A stretch of 28,542 bases of DNA, from positions 1 to 28,542 of the forward strand of contig JACKBM010000069.1 of the NCBI GenBank assembly GCA_020634575.1, written 5' to 3'. This DNA is from Ardenticatenales bacterium. Lineage in GTDB: Bacteria > Chloroflexota > Anaerolineae > Promineifilales > Promineifilaceae. Below the pieces are notes generated by a model. The model searched no databases, had not been told where the DNA came from, and saw only the letters and a program-made list of their open reading frames with translations. Below, piece by piece: positions 8,301 to 16,042 of the stretch (position 1 is the stretch's first letter; the number at the start of each line of letters is the position of its first letter). The position numbers were made by a program, and so were the translations under genes.

Positions 8301-9284
8301 GATGGTCAGATCGTAATCGAGGGTACCACCGCTGGCTGTAATCTCGATCTGGTTGACACCGGCCGGTAGATCATAACTCTGCCAGGTTGTCTCGCCATCC
8401 AGAATGGTACGGGTGCTGCCGATCTGGGTGCTGCTATTGTCGTAAATGGCCAGCTCGGCCGCGGCATTGGTGGCCGTAAAGACCAGGTTGACCTGGATTG
8501 GGGCCGCCGGGGCAAACAGGATCGTCTCCACACCATCCACATCAGCGCCATCGTGGCTGAATGGGGTTGTGTCGTTGCCGGTGCCGGTGTAGCTGATGGC
8601 AACGCTCCAGTCGACCATGCCGCCGGCGCTGTCCTGTTCGATGGTCAGGGTGTGGGTACCGGCCGGAATGAAGAACTGGTCGGTGCGCGGCGCGCTGACC
8701 ATCTTCTGAATCAAGGTGTCGTTCACCTTGAAGAGAAAGCGCTCATTCGCCGTCAGGTCAAAGTCAAATTCGTAGATGCCGCTGTCGTTGAAGGTCAGCT
8801 TAATCTCGCTGTTTTCGCCCGCCTCATCCGCAGACCCAGACCAGCTGTAAGCCACTTCGGGTACCGGATAGAGCTTGAGTTCGAAATCAACCGGATTGGA
8901 ACCGTCCTGATTGGTGAGCGAGAACTGGTTGGATCCGGACAAGGCGGCGCTGCCCCAGATCATCTCATCAGCCAGCGCCTGGCCGCTCCAGAGCGTCCCG
9001 CCACCATTGGTAATCACCAGGTCGACAGGCCCACTCCCATTGGATAGCGCCAACGAAAAGATGGCGGTTTGGGAGGCCGAAAAAGTCGGCGCAATGGTTT
9101 GGGATGGATTCAGAGTCCCGCTAATTTGGAACAACGGGGCCGGACCGCCTTCCGGCCCATTCACCGCACCGGAAGCACGCTGAACTGCCGTAAAGACTGT
9201 CAATACCATGAAGGCGACAAGAATGCTACTGACCGCTAGGGACAGTGCTCGTTGCCATGCCGGCTTATGGTGGTTATGAAACAT
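5367..9284 (-). CDS. large secreted beta-repeat protein with TIG domain
   Basis: This predicted extracellular protein has 1305 aa from the ATG at 9284, preceded by GAGG 6 nt upstream. A start four codons further up is TTG and less likely. An N-terminal signal peptide (basic HHKPAWQR, hydrophobic core, RASGA cleavage region) precedes six copies of a ~195-aa unit. Each unit combines a sub-domain with motifs SGLYTFD, IQKTV, YYVPAGTHEL and QDS with a second one with EEWLP, ATxVN, GETxW and YDLTV. Residues about 1209-1290 form an IPT/TIG immunoglobulin-like domain (ITPDEGTVNQPVVVTITG). The protein ends YVLFLPIAIK, a hydrophobic LP-containing tail. No enzyme motif is visible and cysteine is almost absent after the signal region. 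A surface adhesin or matrix role is plausible but only inferred. Confidence 0.85.
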   Translation of the reverse strand: MFHNHHKPAWQRALSLAVSSILVAFMVLTVFTAVQRASGAVNGPEGGPAPLFQISGTLNPSQTIAPTFSASQTAIFSLALSNGSGPVDLVITNGGGTLWSGQALADEMIWGSAALSGSNQFSLTNQDGSNPVDFELKLYPVPEVAYSWSGSADEAGENSEIKLTFNDSGIYEFDFDLTANERFLFKVNDTLIQKMVSAPRTDQFFIPAGTHTLTIEQDSAGGMVDWSVAISYTGTGNDTTPFSHDGADVDGVETILFAPAAPIQVNLVFTATNAAAELAIYDNSSTQIGSTRTILDGETTWQSYDLPAGVNQIEITASGGTLDYDLTIYALPVADGYSLGGVADMAGVNSMARLNFNQAGLYTFAYTVASGRYQFLLADDHIQKTAEADGSVTYYVPQGIHELVIDQDSAAGAEWALDISREAATADSLPYAKAGAELGGTANDFGEEWLPIFLTQATSVNFALDATGDSSEMMSLAVYPGSSGTPSYTLNTIYGTEQLWQTLDLAAGLNRIKIMANGGNTSSFGYDLTVSAVPQVGTVNWSGSSQSAGTASVIRVNFPTTGLYRFSLASNPGFANLLPGVVVVDGQLAPPSTVITGTFDVEMSAGVHPITILQDSSYAQTDWSATVAPAPAGPAFMTIDADLEDGESITQIFSGDMDFNFMVTTTGGDLDAEINDGDGGTVWSDTIFDGETAWGTGTFSGTNEVNLTNNSGGLISASLTFYHIPSADGYAWDGLADAAGLNSHIRVNFPTSGLYTFDFGQDDGRYQFLVDSDWIQKTVEGDDSLTAYVTAGVHDLYLIQDTGSGADWDVAITAEAATSDSLPYAAAGGELGDNDFSEEWLPLQLGTATMVNIEMSAIGGSGDELALMVHDGGGIVATLSPVFGGETIWMTMQMPASARLQVVADGGNGAPLAYELEVTAIPSTGSSFAGQSYDNNSVNSSWKVTFPSSGLYQFDLTATAGMFQFELGADHILKTVTGTSSVSYYVPAGTHELTVVQDDTAAVTTDWAVTVNNVGASADALPYEKMGGAIGTVFNDEWLPVHLGEATEVNMRISAMGNDTDEIEVTIMNGVSEVTSFTVAGTETLWRAIEMPADAQIHLSATSAADLDYDIRIEAVAEPTYSWSGQSLQTGTEPTFYVDVPIRGVYQIIVNSEQGFINFSYEQTPAIEAGIVVTSEVELQAGTYIFTGTPSAPVNEWTFDISLLEAFTPDIVSITPDEGTVNQPVVVTITGTNFWVDKVELVDGANRYELTVTAWDETSITATVPANVPIGTYDLVVTNADDQTAELTDAFMVNPYVLFLPIAIK
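5676..8849 (-). repeat. six ~195-residue protein repeats (570-610 bp each)
   Basis: Repeat starts, counted from the ATG at 9284, fall at residues 146, 337, 540, 730, 926 and 1121 (first motifs YSWSG, YSLGG, VNWSG, YAWDG, SFAGQ, YSWSG). Spacings are 191, 203, 190, 196 and 195 residues. Copies differ enough that the DNA is not a simple tandem array. Copies 3 and 6 are the most divergent, lacking the IQKT motif. A partial second half precedes copy 1. Confidence 0.85.
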
Positions 9285-9296
9285 GAAGCACCTCAA

Positions 9297-9526
9297 TTAT
9301 GGCTACTATTTGCTTGGAGAATGTCTGGGCGCAGGGCATTGTCCATTGGCTCAACCCGCCCTGCCTACGATAATGGATATGAGTAATGTCTTTCCCCTTT
9401 GGCTCTAAGGTGAAAAACAGGTGAACAGTACCATTATAAATTGGTGCTGAATCCATTGGACTAGGAAATAAAGGCTACTCCCCTTTCTTCACGGCCTATC
9501 AGCAATTCTTCGTTATACTGGGTCCT
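9297..9526. promoter_or_regulatory. divergent intergenic region, candidate promoters and leader hairpin
   Basis: On the minus strand a TATAAT box (9433-9438) would start the repeat-protein mRNA, giving a leader of about 140 nt. I find no good -35 for it. The leader contains an inverted repeat GCAGGGC/GCCCTGC (9331-9364). On the plus strand TATACT (9514-9519) lies 7 nt before the kinase ATG. Confidence 0.45.
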
Positions 9527-12500
9527 ATGGATTCACGGCCTGCTATGAGATCGGTTCCGGGCCTGGCGCTTGCCGGTCGTTACCTGCTGGCAGAACAGCT
9601 TGGCAAGGGCAGCATGGGCAATGTCTTTCGCTCGTTTGACCGCTTGACCGGCGAATATGTCGCCCTCAAGCGCGTACCGGCTGCCCTGGACAACCGGCCC
9701 CCTTCAGCCACGGGCACGGCTGTAGACACCATAACTGACCCGCAGCTCGCCCTGGCCCGCGAATTCCAGACCCTGGCAACCATTCGCCATCCGCACATCA
9801 TCGCCGTCCGGGATTATGGCTTCAGTCAGGGGCGACCTTATTTCACCATGGATTTGCTTGAGGGGGCTGAGAGCATCGTGGATGTGGCACAGGGAATACC
9901 GGCCGGTACCAATCTGCAACTGATCGTCCAGCTCTTGCAGGCATTGCGCTATCTACACCGGCGCGGCCTCATTCACCGGGATGTCAAGCCCGGCAACGTC
10001 CTGGTCTACCGGGGCACCGTCCAGGTTGTAGACCTCGGTCTCTCCGTCGAAATTGACGAAGCGACGGGCACCGTCGGCACACTAAACTATATGGCGCCGG
10101 AAGTCCTTTTTGGCCGTCCCTCCGGTCCGCCGGCCGATCTATATGCCGCCGGCATCCTGGCTTACCAGATGTTTACCGGCCGGCACCCATTCAAACAGCC
10201 CGGCGGCAGCGTCATCCAGCGTATCCTGAATGAGCCAGCCGACATGTCCGACCCGGCCTTGCCGGATCCTTTTCGCCCCATCCTGGAAAAGCTACTGGCC
10301 AAACAGGTTGACAGCCGCTACCAGCGGGCCGGCGATGTCCTGCGCGACCTGCAGCCCATCCTGAGCGAGGCGGTAACCGTGGAAACGCCGGCAACACGGG
10401 AAAGTTTTCTGCAGGCAGCCCGCCTGGTCGGCCGGGATGACGAGTTGGGGCAGCTGACCCAGGCGCTGGGGCGCACGTATGAGGGCCAGGGCAGCGCCTG
10501 GCTGGTCGCCGGTGAGAGCGGCGTCGGCAAATCCCGCCTGCTGGATGAAATCCGTATCCGGGCGCTGACCAGCGATGCCCTGGTGTTGCGCACGCAGGCC
10601 ACCGAAACGGCCGGTCACCCGTACGCCGTCTGGCAAGCCGCCATCCGCCGCCTCATCCTCGTCGCTGAGATGAATGAGCTGGAGGCGTCAGTCATCAAAT
10701 TTATCGTCCCGGACCTTGCGGCGCTGTTGGACCGGGCCGTGGGTGATGCGCCGCCGCTCCGGCCGGATGCCGCCCACGCCCGCCTGCAAACCGCTGTGCG
10801 CAACCTGTTCCGCCGCCACGCCATCCTGCAACCGATCGTCCTGCTGGTCGATGATGTCCAGTGGGCCGGGCAGGAAAGTATTCAGCTCCTGCGTAGTCTG
10901 ACCCAATTAGCGAGCAAAATCCCCCTGCTCATCCTGGTCACCATTCGCGACGACGAAGGCGCCGAAATCATGGCGCAGCTGGCCCAACTCAAGCTGATCA
11001 AACTCCAGCGGCTCACCGATGCGGCCATCAGCGAACTCAGCGAGTCAATGATTGGCCAGGCCGGTCGCCAGCCCGAGGTGGTTCGTCTCCTGCAGCAGGA
11101 AACCGAGGGCAATCCACTCTTCCTGGTCGAAGTGGTGCGGGCCCTGGCCGAAGAGGCCGGTCGCCTGGATCAGATCGGCGTTAGGCCCTTACCTTCTTCT
11201 ATTTTGACGGGCGGTTTGCAGCGGCTGGTCACCCGGCGAATCAATATCGTCCCGGCGGCAGACCGAGAGCTGCTTCATTTTGCCGCCGTCGCCGGTAAGG
11301 TCATCGACCCACGTTTGTTGGCGGAAGCGTTCCCGGACCGGGCCATCGACAGCTGGATCACAACCTGTGTCAACGCTTCACTCCTCACTTTTGACGACGA
11401 GCGGCTGCATTTTACCCATCAAAAAATCCGTGAGGGTATCCTGGTCACCCTGGAGCCAGAGCAGCGCCGTCAGCTACATGGCCAGGTTGCCCAGGCGCTG
11501 GGCCAGGCTTACCCCGATTTTATGCTCTATGCCGCCCAGCTGGCCCACCACTGGTACGAGAGCGGCGATGGCGCCAAGGCGGCCCTCTATGCCGCCATCG
11601 CCGGCGACCAGGCACTGCGGATTGGTGTATACACCGAGGCCCGGCAGCTCTATGAGCTGGCCATTGACGCCCTTTCGCAGCTACCGCCGGCCATCGAAAA
11701 CCACGAACAGCTCATTGACACCACCGTGCGCCTGGGCCGCATCGCCGCGCTCATGCCCAGCGACAAGCTGCCGGATTACCTGCAACGCGCCCTGGATGCC
11801 GCCACGGAGCTAGGCGATGAGACCCGGTTAGCGGCAGTGTATGGCAGCATCGGCACATTCCATTATGTGGCCGGTCGTATTCCCCAGGCGTTCAACTATT
11901 TTGGCCGGGCGCTGGTGCTGGGAGAGAAGCTGGGGCTGGAGCGGCTATTGCTGCAACCCTACAACATGATGGGCCGGGCGCTCTGTGCGGTGGGGAAATT
12001 CCGCCAGGCTTCGGATATGCTCTATGACGGCATCGAACTGGCCCGTGCACTCGACGAGAACCTGTTGCTGGCCAGCTCTCTGCCCTATTACGCCGCTACT
12101 TTCGCTTTTCTGGGCAATTACGAAGGCTCACGTCCCCACGCCAACGAGGCATTGGCCCGCGCCCGGGCTATGGGTCACCAGAGCCAGCTGGCGGCCACGT
12201 TGGTCACCCTGGGCCATTACCACACCTTCTGTGGTCAATTTGAAAAAGCGATCGACTATTTGCAAGAAGTATTGCTGATGCGCAACGACCTGTTGCGTCC
12301 GCAGGTCCGCTACGAAGCGCATGGCTGCCTCGGCTACATCCATTTTCATTTTGGCGAGCATGAGATCGCGTTTGAGCATCTCAACATCTGCCTGCAGCTA
12401 GCCGCTCAGACCAATGAGTTGACCACGTATCTGCCCATTTTCCAGTCAGTAATGGCCGAATTGATGCTGGAGAGTGGTGAGCGGGAAGGGGCGCTGCAAC

Positions 12501-12826
12501 TGGCTGAGGAAGCGCTGCTGCTGGCCGAGAAGACACAACAGCCGATGGCCCAGGGGCTTGTCCGCCAGACGATGGCCAAGATCCTGATGAAAGCGCCGGA
12601 TCCCAACTGGCTGCTCTGCATCGAGTTACTGGAACAGACGCGACTGCTTTTTGAGCAGGATCACATCCTGCCGTTGGCGGCTATCACGGCTTTTGAATTA
12701 GGCAAACTGTATTCAGGAAAAGGGGATCGCCTCGTTGCCCAGCAATACATAGGCCATGCGGAGCAGGCGTTCGCCACCATGGAGATGAGCTGGCACCGGG
12801 CGAAAGCGAAGTTGTTCGCCGCGTAG
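9527..12826 (+). CDS. serine/threonine protein kinase-AAA ATPase-TPR signalling protein
   Basis: This 1099-aa protein has three regions. Residues 15-280 are a Hanks-type kinase: glycine loop GKGSMG (26-31), K48 of VALK, HRD at 150-152 (HRDVKPGN), the metal-binding motif as DLG (D169) instead of DFG, and APE at 190-192. The catalytic residues are intact. Residues 298-640 are an AAA/STAND-type ATPase with Walker A GESGVGKS (329-336) and Walker B VLLVDD (438-443). From about 650 to the end are roughly eight TPR-like repeats. No transmembrane segment and no DNA-binding domain is seen, so it is likely a cytoplasmic sensor or scaffold whose kinase is gated by the ATPase/TPR module, as in PknK-like proteins. 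That role is inferred. No Shine-Dalgarno precedes the ATG. Confidence 0.88.
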   Translation: MDSRPAMRSVPGLALAGRYLLAEQLGKGSMGNVFRSFDRLTGEYVALKRVPAALDNRPPSATGTAVDTITDPQLALAREFQTLATIRHPHIIAVRDYGFSQGRPYFTMDLLEGAESIVDVAQGIPAGTNLQLIVQLLQALRYLHRRGLIHRDVKPGNVLVYRGTVQVVDLGLSVEIDEATGTVGTLNYMAPEVLFGRPSGPPADLYAAGILAYQMFTGRHPFKQPGGSVIQRILNEPADMSDPALPDPFRPILEKLLAKQVDSRYQRAGDVLRDLQPILSEAVTVETPATRESFLQAARLVGRDDELGQLTQALGRTYEGQGSAWLVAGESGVGKSRLLDEIRIRALTSDALVLRTQATETAGHPYAVWQAAIRRLILVAEMNELEASVIKFIVPDLAALLDRAVGDAPPLRPDAAHARLQTAVRNLFRRHAILQPIVLLVDDVQWAGQESIQLLRSLTQLASKIPLLILVTIRDDEGAEIMAQLAQLKLIKLQRLTDAAISELSESMIGQAGRQPEVVRLLQQETEGNPLFLVEVVRALAEEAGRLDQIGVRPLPSSILTGGLQRLVTRRINIVPAADRELLHFAAVAGKVIDPRLLAEAFPDRAIDSWITTCVNASLLTFDDERLHFTHQKIREGILVTLEPEQRRQLHGQVAQALGQAYPDFMLYAAQLAHHWYESGDGAKAALYAAIAGDQALRIGVYTEARQLYELAIDALSQLPPAIENHEQLIDTTVRLGRIAALMPSDKLPDYLQRALDAATELGDETRLAAVYGSIGTFHYVAGRIPQAFNYFGRALVLGEKLGLERLLLQPYNMMGRALCAVGKFRQASDMLYDGIELARALDENLLLASSLPYYAATFAFLGNYEGSRPHANEALARARAMGHQSQLAATLVTLGHYHTFCGQFEKAIDYLQEVLLMRNDLLRPQVRYEAHGCLGYIHFHFGEHEIAFEHLNICLQLAAQTNELTTYLPIFQSVMAELMLESGEREGALQLAEEALLLAEKTQQPMAQGLVRQTMAKILMKAPDPNWLLCIELLEQTRLLFEQDHILPLAAITAFELGKLYSGKGDRLVAQQYIGHAEQAFATMEMSWHRAKAKLFAA

Positions 12827-12841
12827 CCGCTGCGCCGCTCA

Positions 12842-12900
12842 GCCATCGGGTCGCTGCGAAATACATTCAGGGCGAACTCCGTTCGAAGCGACCCGATGGC
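12842..12900. terminator. long imperfect palindrome between convergent genes
   Basis: Arms 12842-12860 and 12882-12900 pair at 18 of 19 positions, with the outer 14 bp perfect (GCCATCGGGTCGCT / AGCGACCCGATGGC), around a 21-nt loop. It sits between the stops of the convergent kinase gene and the Rieske gene. No T-run follows on either strand. It may still end transcription both ways or be a dispersed palindromic element. Confidence 0.6.
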
Positions 12901-12915
12901 CCGGCAGCCCGCTGG

Positions 12916-13227
12916 CTACGCGGGTTCTTCAACCCAAATCGCATCATCTTCAATCTTCACAGCATATGTGGGCACCGGCCGGAAAGCCGGCGCCGTCCCT
13001 TCCCCACTACGCACATCAAACTCCGCCCCGTGGCGGGGGCAGACGATGCAATGGTCGTAGAATACGCCGTCGGCCAATGGGCCGTCGTCGTGGGTGCAGA
13101 GATCGGCTATCGCGTAATAGTGACCATCCACGTTGAAGACGATCACCGTGTCATAATCAAAGTCGTAAATCAGCCGCTCACCCGGTGGCAGGTCAGCCAC
13201 CGCCGCGACTTTCACAAATTTACCCAT
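12916..13227 (-). CDS. Rieske [2Fe-2S] ferredoxin-like protein
   Basis: This 103-aa small Rieske protein of the non-heme oxygenase ferredoxin type carries a [2Fe-2S] cluster and transfers electrons in the cytoplasm. The cluster ligands are visible as C44 and H46 (CTHDDGPLADG) and C63 and H66 (CPRHGAEFD). Length and spacing are normal for the family. It is the last gene of the SUF cluster, 5 bp after sufU. Small Rieske proteins within SUF operons are common in Gram-positive and related lineages, where they are thought to support cluster assembly or redox steps. No oxygenase partner is present, so the SUF context is the better guide. The electron donor and acceptor are unknown. Confidence 0.9.
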   Translation of the reverse strand: MGKFVKVAAVADLPPGERLIYDFDYDTVIVFNVDGHYYAIADLCTHDDGPLADGVFYDHCIVCPRHGAEFDVRSGEGTAPAFRPVPTYAVKIEDDAIWVEEPA

Positions 13228-13232
13228 GCAAT

Positions 13233-13643
13233 CTATTCCAAATCCAGGTGTTTACGCATCTCTTCGGGGTCGGGGATGCCATACGCACCAGCCTTGAGGA
13301 CCTTAAGCGACAGCAGAGCACATTTCACCCGAGCCATGCTCAGAGGAACGCCCAGCAGGTCCAGCAGCCGCTGGCTATCAAACGCCTTGAGCTCGGCCAG
13401 CGTCATCCCTTTCACTTCCTCGGTCAACAGCGAAGCAGCCGCCTGGCTGATGGCGCAACCATCGCCTTCCCAGGCAACATCGGCCACCTTGCCCTCGTCA
13501 TCCAACTTCACATCAATGCGAACCACATCGCCGCAAAGCGGATTATCTTCCTCGTAAGTGAAGTCGCGCGGGTCCAGCGTGCCATAATTGAGCGGATTTT
13601 CGTACAAATCGATGATTTGTTCCCGATACATATCGCTGCTCAT
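13233..13643 (-). CDS. sufU: Fe-S cluster assembly scaffold / sulfur-transfer protein SufU
   Basis: This 136-aa IscU/SufU-fold protein accepts sulfur from the cysteine desulfurase SufS. The three conserved cysteines and the aspartate are present: C37 and D39 in NPLCGD, C63 in GDGCAIS, and C108 in RVKCALL. The basic RVK before the last cysteine is SufU-like. The distance C63 to C108 (45 residues) is nearer to IscU, because the ~18-residue insertion typical of Bacillus SufU is missing. No LPPVK chaperone motif is visible, which agrees with a SUF rather than ISC role. Gene order sufS-sufU-Rieske with gaps of 9 and 5 bp indicates one transcript. A GAGGTGAG ribosome binding site precedes the ATG. 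Confidence 0.9.
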   Translation of the reverse strand: MSSDMYREQIIDLYENPLNYGTLDPRDFTYEEDNPLCGDVVRIDVKLDDEGKVADVAWEGDGCAISQAAASLLTEEVKGMTLAELKAFDSQRLLDLLGVPLSMARVKCALLSLKVLKAGAYGIPDPEEMRKHLDLE

Positions 13644-13652
13644 TTTCTCACC

Positions 13653-14882
13653 TCAACGCCTGAATATCTGTTGCGCTCGTTTCAGGCTGGCGACGAGCTG
13701 GTCGATCTCGCCGGTTGTCGTATGGACATAAAAGCTGGCCCGGGCGGTTGCCCCCAGCTTCAGCTTGCGGTGCAACGGCATGGCACAATGATGCCCGGCC
13801 CGAATGGCCACGCCATCTTCATCCAGCAACTGGGCAATGTCGTGGGGATGCAAACCTTCCAGGGTGAAGGCCGCCACACCACCCCGCTTGTCGGCCTGAC
13901 GGGGGCCAAGCAGTCGCAGCCCTTCAACTTCGCTTAACGCCTCTAACGCATAAGCAGTAATCTCATGCTCATGCGCGCGCACATTGTCCATGCCCAGGCT
14001 GGTCAGATAATCCACGGCTGCCCCCAGACCAATGCCCTCGGCGATGCTCGGCGTGCCGGCCTCGAATTTCCAGGGCAGGTCGTTAGCTGTAAAACCGTCA
14101 AAGGTGACGCGGCGGATCATGTCGCCGCCACCCATGAAGGGTGGCATCGCCTCCAGCAGCTCACGTTTGCCGTACAGGATGCCAATACCCGTCGGCCCAC
14201 ACATCTTGTGGCCGGAGAAAACGAGAAAATCACAATCCAGATCGACGACATCAACTGGCATGTGGGGCACGCTTTGGGCCGCATCCACCAGGGTCAGCGC
14301 CCCAACGGCATGGGCCCGGGCGATCAGCTCTTTGGTCGGGTTGATGGTGCCAAACACGTTGGACATGGCGGTGAAGGTAAATAGCCGGGTCTTTTCGGTC
14401 AGGTAGCTATCCAGGACCGACAAATCAAGCTGGCCTTCATCGTCAAAGGGCAGATAGCGGACCTGCACGCCCGTCTGTTCCGCCAGCATCTGCCAGGGGA
14501 CGATGTTGGCGTGGTGCTCCATTTCCGTGGTCAGGATTTCGTCGCCCGGCCCCAGGTTCGTCCGCCCCCAGGTGAGGGCGACCAGGTTGATCGCCTCAGT
14601 GGCGTTGCGCACGTAGATAACGGTGGCCGGCTCCGGCGCCTTGATAAAGGCGGCGATCCGTTCCCGGGCCCCTTCGTAGGCATTGGTGGCGACTTCGCTC
14701 AGTTGATGGATACCGCGATGTACGTTGGCGTTGTATTCGCGGTAGTAGCGGTCCATCGCGTCGATGACCGCGACTGGTTTTTGCGAGGAAGCGGCATTAT
14801 CGAGATAGACAAGCGGGACGCCTGGATGGGCTTCGACATTGAGTATGGGAAAATCACGGCGAACCCGCTCGACAGCAAACAT
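13653..14882 (-). CDS. sufS: cysteine desulfurase SufS
   Basis: This 409-aa PLP-dependent class V aminotransferase-fold enzyme removes sulfur from cysteine and passes the persulfide to SufU. The Schiff-base lysine is K226 (FSGHKMCGPTG). H124 (EMEHHAN), D200 and Q203 (LVDAAQS) surround the cofactor. The persulfide cysteine is C366 in RAGHHCAMP, the conserved SufS-type active loop. Length is typical of the SufS (group II) class. The start ATG gives the canonical N-terminus VRRDFPIL. It lies between the rhodanese gene (54-bp gap holding a palindrome) and sufU. Confidence 0.96.
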   Translation of the reverse strand: MFAVERVRRDFPILNVEAHPGVPLVYLDNAASSQKPVAVIDAMDRYYREYNANVHRGIHQLSEVATNAYEGARERIAAFIKAPEPATVIYVRNATEAINLVALTWGRTNLGPGDEILTTEMEHHANIVPWQMLAEQTGVQVRYLPFDDEGQLDLSVLDSYLTEKTRLFTFTAMSNVFGTINPTKELIARAHAVGALTLVDAAQSVPHMPVDVVDLDCDFLVFSGHKMCGPTGIGILYGKRELLEAMPPFMGGGDMIRRVTFDGFTANDLPWKFEAGTPSIAEGIGLGAAVDYLTSLGMDNVRAHEHEITAYALEALSEVEGLRLLGPRQADKRGGVAAFTLEGLHPHDIAQLLDEDGVAIRAGHHCAMPLHRKLKLGATARASFYVHTTTGEIDQLVASLKRAQQIFRR

Positions 14883-14901
14883 TCAATGATCCTGTGATGA
14901 C

Positions 14902-14923
14902 GGGGGCACCGGCCGGTGCCCCC
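14902..14923. other. perfect 22-bp palindrome between rhodanese and sufS
   Basis: GGGGGCACCGG followed directly by CCGGTGCCCCC gives a loopless perfect palindrome centred on ACCGGCCGGT. It lies in the 54-bp gap between two minus-strand genes. No T-run follows, so it may act as an RNA-stabilising or processing hairpin or a protein site rather than a full terminator. Confidence 0.75.
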
Positions 14924-14936
14924 ATCTCATTCCTAT

Positions 14937-15791
14937 CTATTTTTCGATCGGCACACCGACCAGATTGCCCCATTCAGTCCAGGAGCCATCATAATTGCGC
15001 ACGGTCGGATAACCCAACAGGTAGGTTAACACAAACCAGGTGTGGGAGCTGCGCTCGCCAATTCTACAATAGGCGATCACATTGTCCGACGGATTCAGCC
15101 CCTGCTCTTCTTCATAGATGGCGCGCAGCTCGTCGGCTGTCTTGAAGGTGCCATCCTCGTTGGCGGCCCGGCTCCAGGGCACATTGCGGGCGCCACGGAT
15201 GTGGCCGCCGCGCAGGGCGCCTTCCTGGGGTGAACCAGGCATGTGCAGCAGTTCACCGGAAAATTCCTGGGGGCTGCGCACATCAACCAGCGGCTGGTCG
15301 GCGGCGATATGGGCCAGGACCTGGTCGCGGTAGGCGCGGATCTTGTAATCAGCCCGGGCGTTGGCGGTGTAGGAACCGGCCGGGAACGAGGGCGTCTGAC
15401 GCGTCAGTTCACGCCCTTCATCCACCCATTTTTTGCGACCGCCATCCATCAGCTTACAGTTCTCATGGCCAAATAGCTGGAACACCCAGAAGGCGTAGCT
15501 GGCCCACCAGTTGTTCTTGTCGCCATAAAAGACCACAGTTGTGTCATTGCTGATGCCATTGGCTTCCAACAACGCCTTGAACTGGCTCTCATTCAGATAA
15601 TCGCGCCGGACAGGATCATTTAGATCCGCCACCCAGTCGATATGGACCGCATTGGGAATATGTCCGGTGCTGTATAAAAGCACATCTTCATTGGACTCAA
15701 CCAGCCGTACGTTGGCTGTATCAGCCATATGCTCAGCCACCCATGCCGTACTCACCAGTACGTCGGGCCGTGCATAACCTTTGTCACTCAC
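14937..15791 (-). CDS. two-domain sulfurtransferase (rhodanese)
   Basis: This 284-aa tandem rhodanese of the thiosulfate/3-mercaptopyruvate sulfurtransferase class has an inactive N-terminal domain (about 10-130) and a catalytic C-terminal domain (about 155-280). The active loop is C242-R-I-G-E-R-S248. The CRxGxR form is typical of thiosulfate sulfurtransferases rather than the CG(S/T)GVT loop of mercaptopyruvate enzymes. The start is GTG, with AAGGAGA 7 nt upstream. It is embedded in the SUF cluster between the sufD terminator and sufS. It may supply sulfane sulfur or detoxify cyanide/sulfide, and the context favours a sulfur-relay role. That role is inference. Confidence 0.93.
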   Translation of the reverse strand: MSDKGYARPDVLVSTAWVAEHMADTANVRLVESNEDVLLYSTGHIPNAVHIDWVADLNDPVRRDYLNESQFKALLEANGISNDTTVVFYGDKNNWWASYAFWVFQLFGHENCKLMDGGRKKWVDEGRELTRQTPSFPAGSYTANARADYKIRAYRDQVLAHIAADQPLVDVRSPQEFSGELLHMPGSPQEGALRGGHIRGARNVPWSRAANEDGTFKTADELRAIYEEEQGLNPSDNVIAYCRIGERSSHTWFVLTYLLGYPTVRNYDGSWTEWGNLVGVPIEK

Positions 15792-15886
15792 AGCAGTATC
15801 TCCTTATTTGGATTCACCCGGCTTTGGCGCAGCAAGCCAAAATCCGGATACCCTCAATTAACCCTACAATTGTGCCGCTAAAAGCA

Positions 15887-15932
15887 AAAGGCAGCTACTT
15901 CTCATGTCGTCTCGGCGAGAGTAGCTGCCTTT
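15887..15932 (-). terminator. intrinsic terminator after sufCBD
   Basis: On the minus strand a 13-bp stem (AAAGGCAGCTACT / AGTAGCTGCCTTT) with a 20-nt loop is followed by a T-rich tail (TTTTGCTTTT). It lies 111 bp after the sufD stop and 95 bp before the rhodanese start. It divides the SUF cluster into sufCBD and rhodanese-sufS-sufU-Rieske units. I found no convincing promoter in the remaining gap, so partial read-through is possible. Confidence 0.8.
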
Positions 15933-16042
15933 GAAAGATAATAAACCAGGTTCTGGATCAAATCCGGCTCAGGTCAGCGCTCCCGCCCGGTACAGATACA
16001 TTGACGAAATCTATGCCCTGGACGCCGAATCATCAGAACCTC

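Noticed and set aside
5676..8849. Possible CRISPR or DNA-level tandem repeat array
   Set aside because: Repetition is at protein level with a ~585-bp period and divergent copies. There are no short direct repeats with unique spacers.
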